Shown here piece by piece: positions 35,716 to 42,778 of a DNA stretch of 43,733 nucleotides; position 1 is the first letter of the stretch, and each line of letters opens with the position of its first letter. The stretch is from Ignavibacteriota bacterium (GTDB taxonomy: Bacteria; Bacteroidota; Ignavibacteria; UBA10030). Under the pieces are notes generated by a model that had not been told where the DNA came from, searched no databases, and saw only the letters and a list, made by a program, of their open reading frames with translations. Location: assembly GCA_003162695.1 (NCBI GenBank), contig PMML01000099.1:1-43733 (forward strand), read 5' to 3'. A program made the translations under genes and the position numbers.

Positions 35716-36261
35716 ATGAAAAAACTTACGCATGCGGAAATTGCCGCTCACCGCGTTCCCTTGAACAAAATAGAAAGCGCCAGTCGTGTTCCTTTGACGG
35801 TGATCGTCGATAATGTACGCAGTTTATACAATGTCGGATCCATCTTCCGCACTTCCGACGGCGCTATGATCGAGAAGCTTATTCTCACCGGATTTACGCC
35901 GCATCCCCCGCGAAAAGAGATCGACAAAACTGCGCTCGGCGCTACGGAAACCATCCCGTGGGAATACTGCAAAGATCCTCTTGCGGCCGTTCAAAAACTC
36001 AAAAGCGCCGGATATAAAATCTGTTGTCTTGAATTGACTGATACCGGCATTCCGTATTACGAATTCAACCCGAAGGCTTTTCCCCTCTGCCTTGTCATAG
36101 GGAACGAGATTACGGGAGTTTCAAAAGAGATATTGGAGGCAAGCGATTGCGCGATAGAAATTCCGATGCACGGCATGAAGCAGTCCCTCAATGTCGCCGT
36201 TGCGTACGGCATTGCGGTGTTCGAGCTGACGCGTTTATGGAGAACAAACGGCTGCAGGTGA
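35716..36261 (+). CDS. SPOUT-class RNA methyltransferase (TrmH/SpoU family)
   Basis: The 181-residue product has the trefoil-knot SAM-binding motifs: NVRSLYNVGSIFRTSDG (motif 1), CLVIGNEITGVSKE (motif 2) and IPMHGMKQSLNVAVAYGIAVFE (motif 3, trimmed in discussion to MKQSLNVAVA). This family 2'-O-methylates tRNA or rRNA riboses. No extra RNA-binding domain is present, as in TrmH and TrmL relatives; which nucleotide it modifies cannot be told. It ends the plus-strand operon. Confidence 0.88.
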   Translation: MKKLTHAEIAAHRVPLNKIESASRVPLTVIVDNVRSLYNVGSIFRTSDGAMIEKLILTGFTPHPPRKEIDKTALGATETIPWEYCKDPLAAVQKLKSAGYKICCLELTDTGIPYYEFNPKAFPLCLVIGNEITGVSKEILEASDCAIEIPMHGMKQSLNVAVAYGIAVFELTRLWRTNGCR

Positions 36262-36328
36262 TCTCCCCTGCGGGGATGTAAAAATATTGGCCGAACAAAA
36301 TGCTCTGAATGTTAATAGAACTCATAAC

Positions 36329-36353
36329 GGGGCGGTCTGCTGACCGCCCCTTT
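36329..36353. terminator. Terminator between convergent genes
   Basis: GGGGCGGTC, loop TGCT, GACCGCCCC, then TTTAT. It lies between the methyltransferase gene (plus) and the glycosidase gene (minus) and best serves the plus strand. Confidence 0.75.
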
Positions 36354-36393
36354 ATATTTAATTCTGATGACGATACTTTATAATAAAAAATTC

Positions 36394-38514
36394 CTACTCA
36401 AGAGTGATTTCTTTTTTTAATTTGATATCCCTTGAAGACGATCCCGCCAGGATTACGAAAGCTCCCTGTTCCGCTTTCCAATCCTTTGTATTCGTATCCC
36501 AGAAAGAGAAGTCCTTTTTTTGCAGAAGCATTTCAACGGTCCGGCTCTCTCCCGGTTTCAAAGAAACCTTTTTAAAACCTTTAAGTTCTTTGACAGGACG
36601 GGGAACAGTGCATTCGACATCCTGTACATAGAGCTGCACTGTTTCGCTTCCAATTACATTCCCGGTGTTCTTAACCGTGATGCTCACGTGCACAGTATCG
36701 TTTCCGCGGAACCGTTCCTGAGAAACCGCGAGATTTTCATATTCGAACGTCGTGTAGGAAAGACCGAAGCCGAAAGGATACAGCGGAGCGATATTCTGTT
36801 TGTCGTACCATCGATAGCCCGAGAAAATACCTTCCGTATAGCGAATATCAAATACGGGATGCGCAGCTTCGAGCTTATAATTCCGGCCGGTAAACACCGT
36901 ATCGCCATCAGGAACGTATCCGTATCCCGGCGAATCCCGGAATTCCCGTTCTATTGTTATAGGCAGTCTTCCGGAAGGATTTACTTTGCCTGTAATAATT
37001 TCTGCCAGAGCTTTATTGCCTATCTGACCGACGTACCATGCATAAAGAATAGCTTTCGCTTTTTCATTCCATCCGGTCATTCTCACACCGCTTCCCGAAG
37101 TGACGATAACGACCGTGTTGGAATTGTTATTGACGCACTTCTGCACCAGCGCTTCCTGCGTCTCAGGCAGTTCAAAAGGCCTGTCCGAACCCTCGCTGTC
37201 TTCCGTACCGACATTGCAAAGCACAACATCGGCGGATTGTATTTCCTGTATGCCCGGATCCTTGCTGCAGCGAAGCCGGTCGCCCAGGGCCGACTGTAAT
37301 TCATCGAGCATCAAACGGATGTCATATCCTCTCACCCTGGCGGATCCGCCGCCCGCTGCCAGTTTCTTTACAAATTCTCCCGTCAGGAGAATCGTTTTTA
37401 CATTATCCTTGATAGGAAGTATGCTTCCTTCATTCCTGAGCAGGACAATGCCTTCTCTTGCCGTTTGCAGTGCAGCGGCTTCGTGTTCATCGTATCGGGC
37501 GGGCTCGCGGTTCATCGGATCTCTTTCATCGAATTTCATGGCAAAACAAGTCCGCACTATACTCCGTACCATTTCTGTGATGTCTTTCTCCTGCACCTTA
37601 TTCTCGCGCAGAAGTTCATGAACATTTTTCAGAGCAAAGGCGGAAGGCATCTCCAGGTTCTGTCCGGACTTTATCAGCTTTTCTCCGTCATATACAGACG
37701 ACCAATCCGTCATCACGAGCCACTGAAATCCCAATTCCTTGCGTAACAAGGTATCTATGACGAAAGCGCTTTGTCCGCACCACTCGCCGTTGATCTGGTT
37801 ATAGGAAGTCATAACTGCCTTTGCACCGGCATCGATTCCGGCCTTAAATCCCGGAAGATATATTTCATGGAGTGCACGTTCATCGACGATGGAATTGCTC
37901 CGCCGCCGAAAGTGATCTGTGTTGTTGGCGGCAAAATGCTTCAATGTTGCAATCGTCCCCGTGCTCTGGACTCCGGTTACATACTGTTCGATCATGCGTG
38001 CACGAAGATACGGATCCTCGCCGAAGTATTCGAAGTTTCTGCCGCATTGGGATTGCCGGTATTGATTCATGCCGGGACCCAACAAAATACCGATATTTCC
38101 CGCGCGGCACTCTTCGCCGACAGCTTTTGCATATTCGAATGAAAGGCCGGGATTCCAGGTAGCAGCAAGCAAAAGAGGACACGGGAAAGCCGTTGATTTT
38201 TCCAGCCGGGTCTTGGATAAAGAGTCTGCTTTTAGACCTTCCTGAATGCGCACGCCTTGCGTTGCATCGCTCATAAAAACTTCCTGAAGATGGAGACGCG
38301 GCACAGGCCGGATAAAGAACGACCGGTCTCCTCCGATCATTGCAATTTTCTCTTCGAGAGTCATCGATGCAACAACGGCCTCGGCTTTTTTATCTGCCTG
38401 ATCGAATGTCAGCGATTGAAACATAGGTTTTTCCTCTGCAGGCGATTGCCCTTTGAGCTCGCCGCAGGCGAGCATCAACAACATAAAACATCCGTAAATA
38501 AAAGTCGTCCGCAT
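36394..38514 (-). CDS. Glycoside hydrolase family 3 beta-glucosidase-like lipoprotein
   Basis: The 706-residue product has a lipoprotein-like signal (CFMLLMLACGE, Cys17), so it is probably anchored in the envelope. The GH3 barrel (about 40-320) shows GPGMNQYRQSQCGRNFEYFGEDPYL, LKHFAANN, MTSYNQING and the nucleophile Asp in LVMTDWSSVYDG. The second domain follows with GTEDSEGSDRPFELP, and the C-terminus (about 600-706) is the fibronectin-III-like domain (YPFGFGLSYTTFEY; GSETVQLYVQD). Long motifs are quoted only for recognition. ATG 38514 has a GGAGG ribosome site. It likely releases terminal glucose or xylose from oligosaccharides; no transporter is adjacent. Confidence 0.9.
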   Translation of the reverse strand: MRTTFIYGCFMLLMLACGELKGQSPAEEKPMFQSLTFDQADKKAEAVVASMTLEEKIAMIGGDRSFFIRPVPRLHLQEVFMSDATQGVRIQEGLKADSLSKTRLEKSTAFPCPLLLAATWNPGLSFEYAKAVGEECRAGNIGILLGPGMNQYRQSQCGRNFEYFGEDPYLRARMIEQYVTGVQSTGTIATLKHFAANNTDHFRRRSNSIVDERALHEIYLPGFKAGIDAGAKAVMTSYNQINGEWCGQSAFVIDTLLRKELGFQWLVMTDWSSVYDGEKLIKSGQNLEMPSAFALKNVHELLRENKVQEKDITEMVRSIVRTCFAMKFDERDPMNREPARYDEHEAAALQTAREGIVLLRNEGSILPIKDNVKTILLTGEFVKKLAAGGGSARVRGYDIRLMLDELQSALGDRLRCSKDPGIQEIQSADVVLCNVGTEDSEGSDRPFELPETQEALVQKCVNNNSNTVVIVTSGSGVRMTGWNEKAKAILYAWYVGQIGNKALAEIITGKVNPSGRLPITIEREFRDSPGYGYVPDGDTVFTGRNYKLEAAHPVFDIRYTEGIFSGYRWYDKQNIAPLYPFGFGLSYTTFEYENLAVSQERFRGNDTVHVSITVKNTGNVIGSETVQLYVQDVECTVPRPVKELKGFKKVSLKPGESRTVEMLLQKKDFSFWDTNTKDWKAEQGAFVILAGSSSRDIKLKKEITLE

Positions 38515-38597
38515 ACCGCCTCCGTCGTCAAATTCTTGAAATCGTTTTTTCAATTTTATAACATAGCGAGAATCTTTTTGAAAAGAAACATTCTTTC

Positions 38598-38641
38598 TGC
38601 GTGTCTGCGTCAGCAGGGCAGGTCTGCATCGCGGGCAGGAT
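38598..38641. repeat. Decayed copy of GC-rich palindromic element
   Basis: CTGCGTGTCTGCGTCAGCAG and the following GGCAGG, GCGGGCAGG blocks match the central part of the element at 21810-21861 (CTGCGTGACGACGTCAGCAG, then GCGGGCAGG). It lies in the 139-bp gap between the HAD gene and the glycosidase gene. No heptamer array accompanies it. Confidence 0.5.
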
Positions 38642-38653
38642 TGATTCCCCTGA

Positions 38654-39256
38654 TTATTTTTCAAGGAACGGACGAACATCCGTTACCAGCATGCCTGCTT
38701 TTCCGGCTGCTTCCAGTCCGAGATCGCCGTCTTCGAATACCTGGCACAGATGCGGCGGAACGTTCAACCGCCGTGCAGCCTCCAGAAAAATATCCGGCGA
38801 CGGCTTCGGCGCCACATCGTCGTCGGCGGTAACAAGCGCGGTGAAAATATTTCCGATCTTCGCCGAATCTAATTCCATTTGGACATTACTCAGTTTTCCC
38901 CCCGATGCAACGGCCATCGGCAATATGCCTTTGTACCGGAGTGCGATGCTGACCACAGGTTCGAGAGGCCGGATTTCTGTAAAATGCCGCAGAAAATATT
39001 CCTGTTTGACGCCGCATATTTCATCCGCATCCAGCGCTGCGGCTATGTGGGCGCCGTACTCTTCAAGAATATCTCTGCCCTCCATGCCTTTTTTGGAGAA
39101 GAAGAATTCGTAATCCCACGGTAATCCCGCTTCCGTGATTGCATGTTTCCATGCCTTCATATGCAGAGGCATGGAATCCACCAGTGTCCCGTCGCAGTCA
39201 AATATCAGCCCCCGGATATGGTTCGGTACTTCGATTGTTTTCATCGGCTGCCGCAT
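38654..39256 (-). CDS. HAD-superfamily phosphatase/beta-phosphoglucomutase-like
   Basis: The 200-residue protein has the HAD motifs: FDCDGTLVDS with nucleophile Asp20 and Asp22, VASGG (motif II), the Lys in APKPSPDIFLEAA (motif III) and VFEDGDLG (motif IV). A helical cap follows motif I, as in beta-phosphoglucomutase and sugar phosphatases. The neighbouring glycosidase makes a sugar-phosphate substrate plausible. ATG 39256 is only about 5 bp after AAGAG; an in-frame ATG at 39244 is an alternative. Confidence 0.82.
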   Translation of the reverse strand: MRQPMKTIEVPNHIRGLIFDCDGTLVDSMPLHMKAWKHAITEAGLPWDYEFFFSKKGMEGRDILEEYGAHIAAALDADEICGVKQEYFLRHFTEIRPLEPVVSIALRYKGILPMAVASGGKLSNVQMELDSAKIGNIFTALVTADDDVAPKPSPDIFLEAARRLNVPPHLCQVFEDGDLGLEAAGKAGMLVTDVRPFLEK

Positions 39257-39269
39257 CTCTTAAGATTAT

Positions 39270-39294
39270 AAAAAGGGCGATCACAGGATCGCCC
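39270..39294 (-). terminator. Terminator after flxA
   Basis: On the minus strand GGGCGATC, loop CTGT, GATCGCCC, followed by TTTTTATAA. It lies 40 bp beyond the flxA stop and ends the hdr-flx transcript. Confidence 0.85.
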
Positions 39295-39334
39295 GCTTGT
39301 ATTTATTTTTTGAAAATATATTTGCCTGATTCCT

Positions 39335-40174
39335 TTAATATTCCGCCGGCAGTTTTTTCAGCTCACCGTAGGAAAACACAGGTCCGTCCTTACAGACATA
39401 TACAGGACCCACATTGCAGCGCCCGCATTTTCCCACGCCGCATTTCATCCGGTTTTCCAGAGTCGTATACATCGTCTCGGGTGTAAATCCGAGTTTCTCA
39501 AGAACGGGGAATGTGAATTTTATCATCACCGGCGGGCCGCAGACAATGGCTATCGTGTTTGAACTTGCAGGAGCGAGTTCTTCCAGTACCTTCGGCACAA
39601 ATCCGACTTTTCCCGTCCACTGCGGATTTTCACCTCCGGGATCGACCGTCGTCGTTAATCTCATATCGGACCGCTTTCCCCATTCGTCGAGCTCGTATTT
39701 ATAGACAAGATCGGCGACCGATCGCGCACCGTAAACTACCGTAATATCCTTGAACCAATCGCGCAAATCGAGCGCATTCCAGATCACGCATCTCATCGGC
39801 GGCAATGCGATGCCTCCGGCGATGAACAGAAGATTTTTCCCCTTCCATTCTTCGAGCGGAAAAATATTTCCGTACGGTCCGCGGAATCCGATCACATCGC
39901 CTTCTTCCCTGCGGGCCAGAGCGGACGTAACGCGTCCCGCCTGGCGGAATGTGCACTCCACGTATTCTTTCCGCATCGGCGAAGAAGCGATGCAAAATGT
40001 CGATTCGCCTTCGCCGAAGACGGAATATTCGCCGAATTGTCCGGCTTTGAAATTAAACTGTTCACGCTCGGCATCGTTCGTAAATTTTAAACGGAATGTT
40101 TTCACACCCGGCGCTTCATCGGTTATTTTTTCTATCCGCATCAAATAAGGATTATAAATATTGTTCGACGGCAT
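39335..40174 (-). CDS. flxA: FlxA-like FAD/NAD(P)H-binding subunit
   Basis: A 279-residue oxidoreductase of the ferredoxin-reductase type, close to the gamma subunit of sulfhydrogenases. The FAD domain (about 10-105) has AGQFGEYSV and RGPYGNIFP; the NAD domain follows with LLFIAGGIALPPMR and VCGPPVMIKF; the C-terminal KCGVGKCGRCNVG with a later VYVCKDGP supplies four cysteines for a [2Fe-2S] cluster. In the FlxABCD-HdrABC complex this subunit takes electrons from NADH. It is the last gene of the hdrA-flxDCBA run. GAGAAGAG precedes the ATG. Confidence 0.82.
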   Translation of the reverse strand: MPSNNIYNPYLMRIEKITDEAPGVKTFRLKFTNDAEREQFNFKAGQFGEYSVFGEGESTFCIASSPMRKEYVECTFRQAGRVTSALARREEGDVIGFRGPYGNIFPLEEWKGKNLLFIAGGIALPPMRCVIWNALDLRDWFKDITVVYGARSVADLVYKYELDEWGKRSDMRLTTTVDPGGENPQWTGKVGFVPKVLEELAPASSNTIAIVCGPPVMIKFTFPVLEKLGFTPETMYTTLENRMKCGVGKCGRCNVGPVYVCKDGPVFSYGELKKLPAEY

Positions 40175-40269
40175 ACTCTTCTCTGTTCAACAAATAATTT
40201 TAATTTTCTTTTGCATCGTCATTCCCGAACGGAATCCCGTTCTAAGAGCGGAAAGGACGCAGCAAATAT

Positions 40270-41286
40270 TTAAACCGTTTCCACATTGGCGGCAATGTCC
40301 TGTAATTGTTCTTTAAGATTCATATCGGACGGGCATGCACGGGAGCATCGTCCGCAGCCGACGCAGCCCGTCAGTTCCGCAGCTTCCGGCTGGTAGGAAA
40401 ATTTATGCATCACCCTCTGCCGCCAGCGTTCGCTCTGATTATGCCGGGGATTATGTCCCGACGTATGAAGCGTAAAGAGCGAAAACCCGCACGAATCCCA
40501 GCACCGTACCCTCGATCCCTTTTTCGCCGTTCCTTCCTCCTGTATATCGAAGCAGGAGCACATCGGACAAACGAATGCACAGGCGCCGCATCCGATACAT
40601 CGAAGGGATGCGCCGTTCCAGATATCGTGATCGAATGCATGGGAAAGTTTTTTCCTGACTTCTTCATGCGAAAATGCTTTTTCAACTTTTGCAAGATACT
40701 GCTCTTTCCTGATCTCCGGAATCTCCGAGAAGAGACTGCTGCAGCGATCCGCGATCGAAGCGCCTTTTCCCGTAAGAATTTCCGCCGCATATCCGTTATT
40801 TTCGACAGGCGTCAGAAGTATATCGCTGCCGCAGATATCTCCGGGACTGCTTCCAGTAGAGGTGCAGAAACAATCTGCATCCGCCTTTATACAACTCATG
40901 CTGATGACCGTTAATGCCTTTTGCCGTCCGGCAATAAGTGCGTCGGGAATATCGCGGTCGAAAAATTCCGCAAGACGTTTCAATGCCATTGCGTCGCAGG
41001 GGCGCGAACCAAAGAGCACACGTTCGGCCGGAGCCGCTGCAGAAGGATCGTCGACTTTGACTTCTTTTCCCTGATATTCGAAGGAGATTAATGGTTCGTA
41101 TCTTGGAAAGAGAACCAACTTTGGAGATTCCGTCGTTTGAATATAATCGAAGACCACCGGCTGCATATTTTGAACCGGCGCAAAAAATACTTTTTGTCCC
41201 TTGCGAACGGGAGCATAAACTATCTTCCCTTCGTCCGCAAGCCCTGCAAGAAGTTTTAATAAATTATCGTGTGTAATGGATTTCAT
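40270..41286 (-). CDS. flxB: FlxB-like 4Fe-4S subunit (sulfhydrogenase beta-like)
   Basis: The 338-residue protein resembles the beta subunit of sulfhydrogenases. It contains PCDAMALKRL and the cysteines of CIKADADCFC, then two ferredoxin-type cluster motifs: CIGCGACAFVCPMCSCF (about 240) and CVGCGRCSRACPSDMN near the C-terminus. It should relay electrons between FlxA and the Hdr part. ATG 41286 is preferred to a TTG at 41298. A 95-bp gap separates it from flxA, with no clear promoter in it. Confidence 0.8.
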   Translation of the reverse strand: MKSITHDNLLKLLAGLADEGKIVYAPVRKGQKVFFAPVQNMQPVVFDYIQTTESPKLVLFPRYEPLISFEYQGKEVKVDDPSAAAPAERVLFGSRPCDAMALKRLAEFFDRDIPDALIAGRQKALTVISMSCIKADADCFCTSTGSSPGDICGSDILLTPVENNGYAAEILTGKGASIADRCSSLFSEIPEIRKEQYLAKVEKAFSHEEVRKKLSHAFDHDIWNGASLRCIGCGACAFVCPMCSCFDIQEEGTAKKGSRVRCWDSCGFSLFTLHTSGHNPRHNQSERWRQRVMHKFSYQPEAAELTGCVGCGRCSRACPSDMNLKEQLQDIAANVETV

Positions 41287-41350
41287 ATCAATTATCAACT
41301 ATACGTTATGCATAACATCGAACATCCGCACGGCAGCACCTTGAACGGTT

Positions 41351-42151
41351 TTATTGGATAAACGTCTCCTTATCCTCATTCCTGAACGACGACATTGCCG
41401 AGGAAGCGTCGCAGCTTATACCCGGCTCGAAACCGAATTCCGTTCGGGCAATTCGTGAAGCTTCGATGGTCAGCAATCCGATCGGTATCCCGGCCGGGCA
41501 GGCAATCGTGCATGACCCGCAGGAAACACAGCGTCCGGCAAGATGCATAGCCCTGTTCATATGCCATTCAAAATTTCCCTGTGCATGGGAAGGAACGCTG
41601 ACCCATTGCGGCTGGTTGCATTCCACAATGCAGCGTTCGCAATAGCACAGCGGGCACGCCGCGCGGCACGCATAACATTTAAAGCATTTTTCCAATTCGT
41701 TCTGCCAAAATTCAAAACGCTCCGCCGCGGATAATGCTGCAATATCTTCGATTTCTTTTACGACGAACGGCGGAAACAGCACCGGATGGCTTTGTGCGTA
41801 AACTTCGAGTGATGAGTTATCGGTCAATTCTTCGAGCGTATCGTTTTCCACAGCGAGGACAATAATTGCGCCGCTCGACAATTGATGTTCGGCAATCATT
41901 TGCACGATCGTCCGGACTGCTGCCGGATGTGCAACAATTGCCGCTTTTCCCATTTTTTTAATTTCCGGCTTATTGATATAGACAGCCAGATTCTGGTGAC
42001 AGCGATCATCCCAGACGAGTTTCGCCGCATCGGCAGCACTACGGATAAAAACCGGACGGGATTTTCCGCCGCTTCCTTCGCCGTATCCGATGACAACCTG
42101 AACCTTGCCCGATTCCAGCAATTCTTTTACTTTTTGATGCAACGCTTGCAT
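41351..42151 (-). CDS. flxC: FlxC-like 4Fe-4S subunit
   Basis: The 266-residue protein has an N-terminal domain (VQVVIGYGEGSGGKSRPVFI) of the coenzyme-F420 hydrogenase/formate-dehydrogenase beta type. This is followed by a dense cysteine block, CFKCYACRAACPLCYCERCIVEC split here into CFKCYACRAACP and CYCERC, and a second cluster motif CVSCGSCTIACP. This fits FlxC of the FlxABCD set. The frame can also start at a TTG (42175) that lies inside the palindromic repeat; ATG 42151 is preferred. It lies between flxD and flxB. Confidence 0.78.
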   Translation of the reverse strand: MQALHQKVKELLESGKVQVVIGYGEGSGGKSRPVFIRSAADAAKLVWDDRCHQNLAVYINKPEIKKMGKAAIVAHPAAVRTIVQMIAEHQLSSGAIIVLAVENDTLEELTDNSSLEVYAQSHPVLFPPFVVKEIEDIAALSAAERFEFWQNELEKCFKCYACRAACPLCYCERCIVECNQPQWVSVPSHAQGNFEWHMNRAMHLAGRCVSCGSCTIACPAGIPIGLLTIEASRIARTEFGFEPGISCDASSAMSSFRNEDKETFIQ

Positions 42152-42152
42152 T

Positions 42153-42378
42153 TTCTTTATTCTTTCATCGTTCAACGTGCTGCGGTGTCAGTGCTGCCGT
42201 TGAACGTTTTTTCAATTCTTTTGTCTATTGACCGCTGTTCCATTTGGAATCACACTATCGCGTGAATACATTTTCAGGCCCGCCTGCGTGACTGTTTACC
42301 ATTCACTATTGACCATTCACCATTTACTATTCACCCTTCTGAATTCATCATTCTGAATTCTTCATTCTGAATTCTCTG
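42153..42378. repeat. Palindrome and twelve-unit heptamer array between flxD and flxC
   Basis: CGTTCAACG (42169-42177) and CGTTGAACG (42198-42206) are perfect arms around TGCTGCGGTGTCAGTGCTGC, and a T6 run follows. After a CCCGCCTGCGTGACTG block (42279-42294), twelve consecutive 7-mers run from 42295 to 42378 without a break: TTTACCA, TTCACTA, TTGACCA, TTCACCA, TTTACTA, TTCACCC, TTCTGAA, TTCATCA, TTCTGAA, TTCTTCA, TTCTGAA and TTCTCTG. The last units lie inside the flxD reading frame. Confidence 0.85.
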
Positions 42379-42777
42379 TGCCGGTCCCAATTCGCGAATT
42401 TCCCGCACGGTCGTATTGACAATATCCGCCCATTTCGCTCCTTCTGCCGCAGAGACCCAGGAAAATTTTACGCGGCGCATATCGTATCCCATATATTCCA
42501 TCATTTGCTTAAAAACAATCCAGCGGCGGCGCGCATGGAAATTTCCCGATGTATAATGACAATCGTTCGGGTGACAGCCGGAAACGATAATGCCGTCCGC
42601 GCCGAGAGCTAATGCTTTTAAAAGTAAATTGTAGTCGATACGCCCCGTGCATGGAAAGCGCACAATGCGCACATTGGCCGCATATTTAATGCGGCTGGTT
42701 CCGGTCAGGTCTGCGCCTGCATAGGTACACCAGTTGCAAACATACGCCACGATTTTCGGTTCGAATGTATTTTCCAT
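42331..42777 (-). CDS. flxD: FlxD/MvhD-like iron-sulfur electron-transfer subunit
   Basis: The 148-residue product is a member of the MvhD (FlpD) family, which passes electrons to HdrA through a [2Fe-2S] cluster. It has IVAYVCNWCTYAGADLTG, RFPCTGRIDY, the DGIIVSGCHPNDCHY cluster motif and a C-terminal family domain to LGPAQRI. The last twelve residues (QNEEFRMMNSEG) are encoded by the heptamer array at 42331-42378 and are not part of the family. It starts one base after the hdrA stop. Confidence 0.85.
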   Translation of the reverse strand: MENTFEPKIVAYVCNWCTYAGADLTGTSRIKYAANVRIVRFPCTGRIDYNLLLKALALGADGIIVSGCHPNDCHYTSGNFHARRRWIVFKQMMEYMGYDMRRVKFSWVSAAEGAKWADIVNTTVREIRELGPAQRIQNEEFRMMNSEG

Positions 42778-42778
42778 C

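Noticed and set aside
38515-38679. Extension of the GH3 protein upstream of 38514
   Set aside because: It is translated from a repeat remnant and a 5' leader; a GGAGG site and a lipoprotein signal mark 38514 as start.
42169-42212. Palindrome followed by T6 as a plus-strand terminator
   Set aside because: No plus-strand gene ends there; the structure is explained by the dispersed palindromic element.
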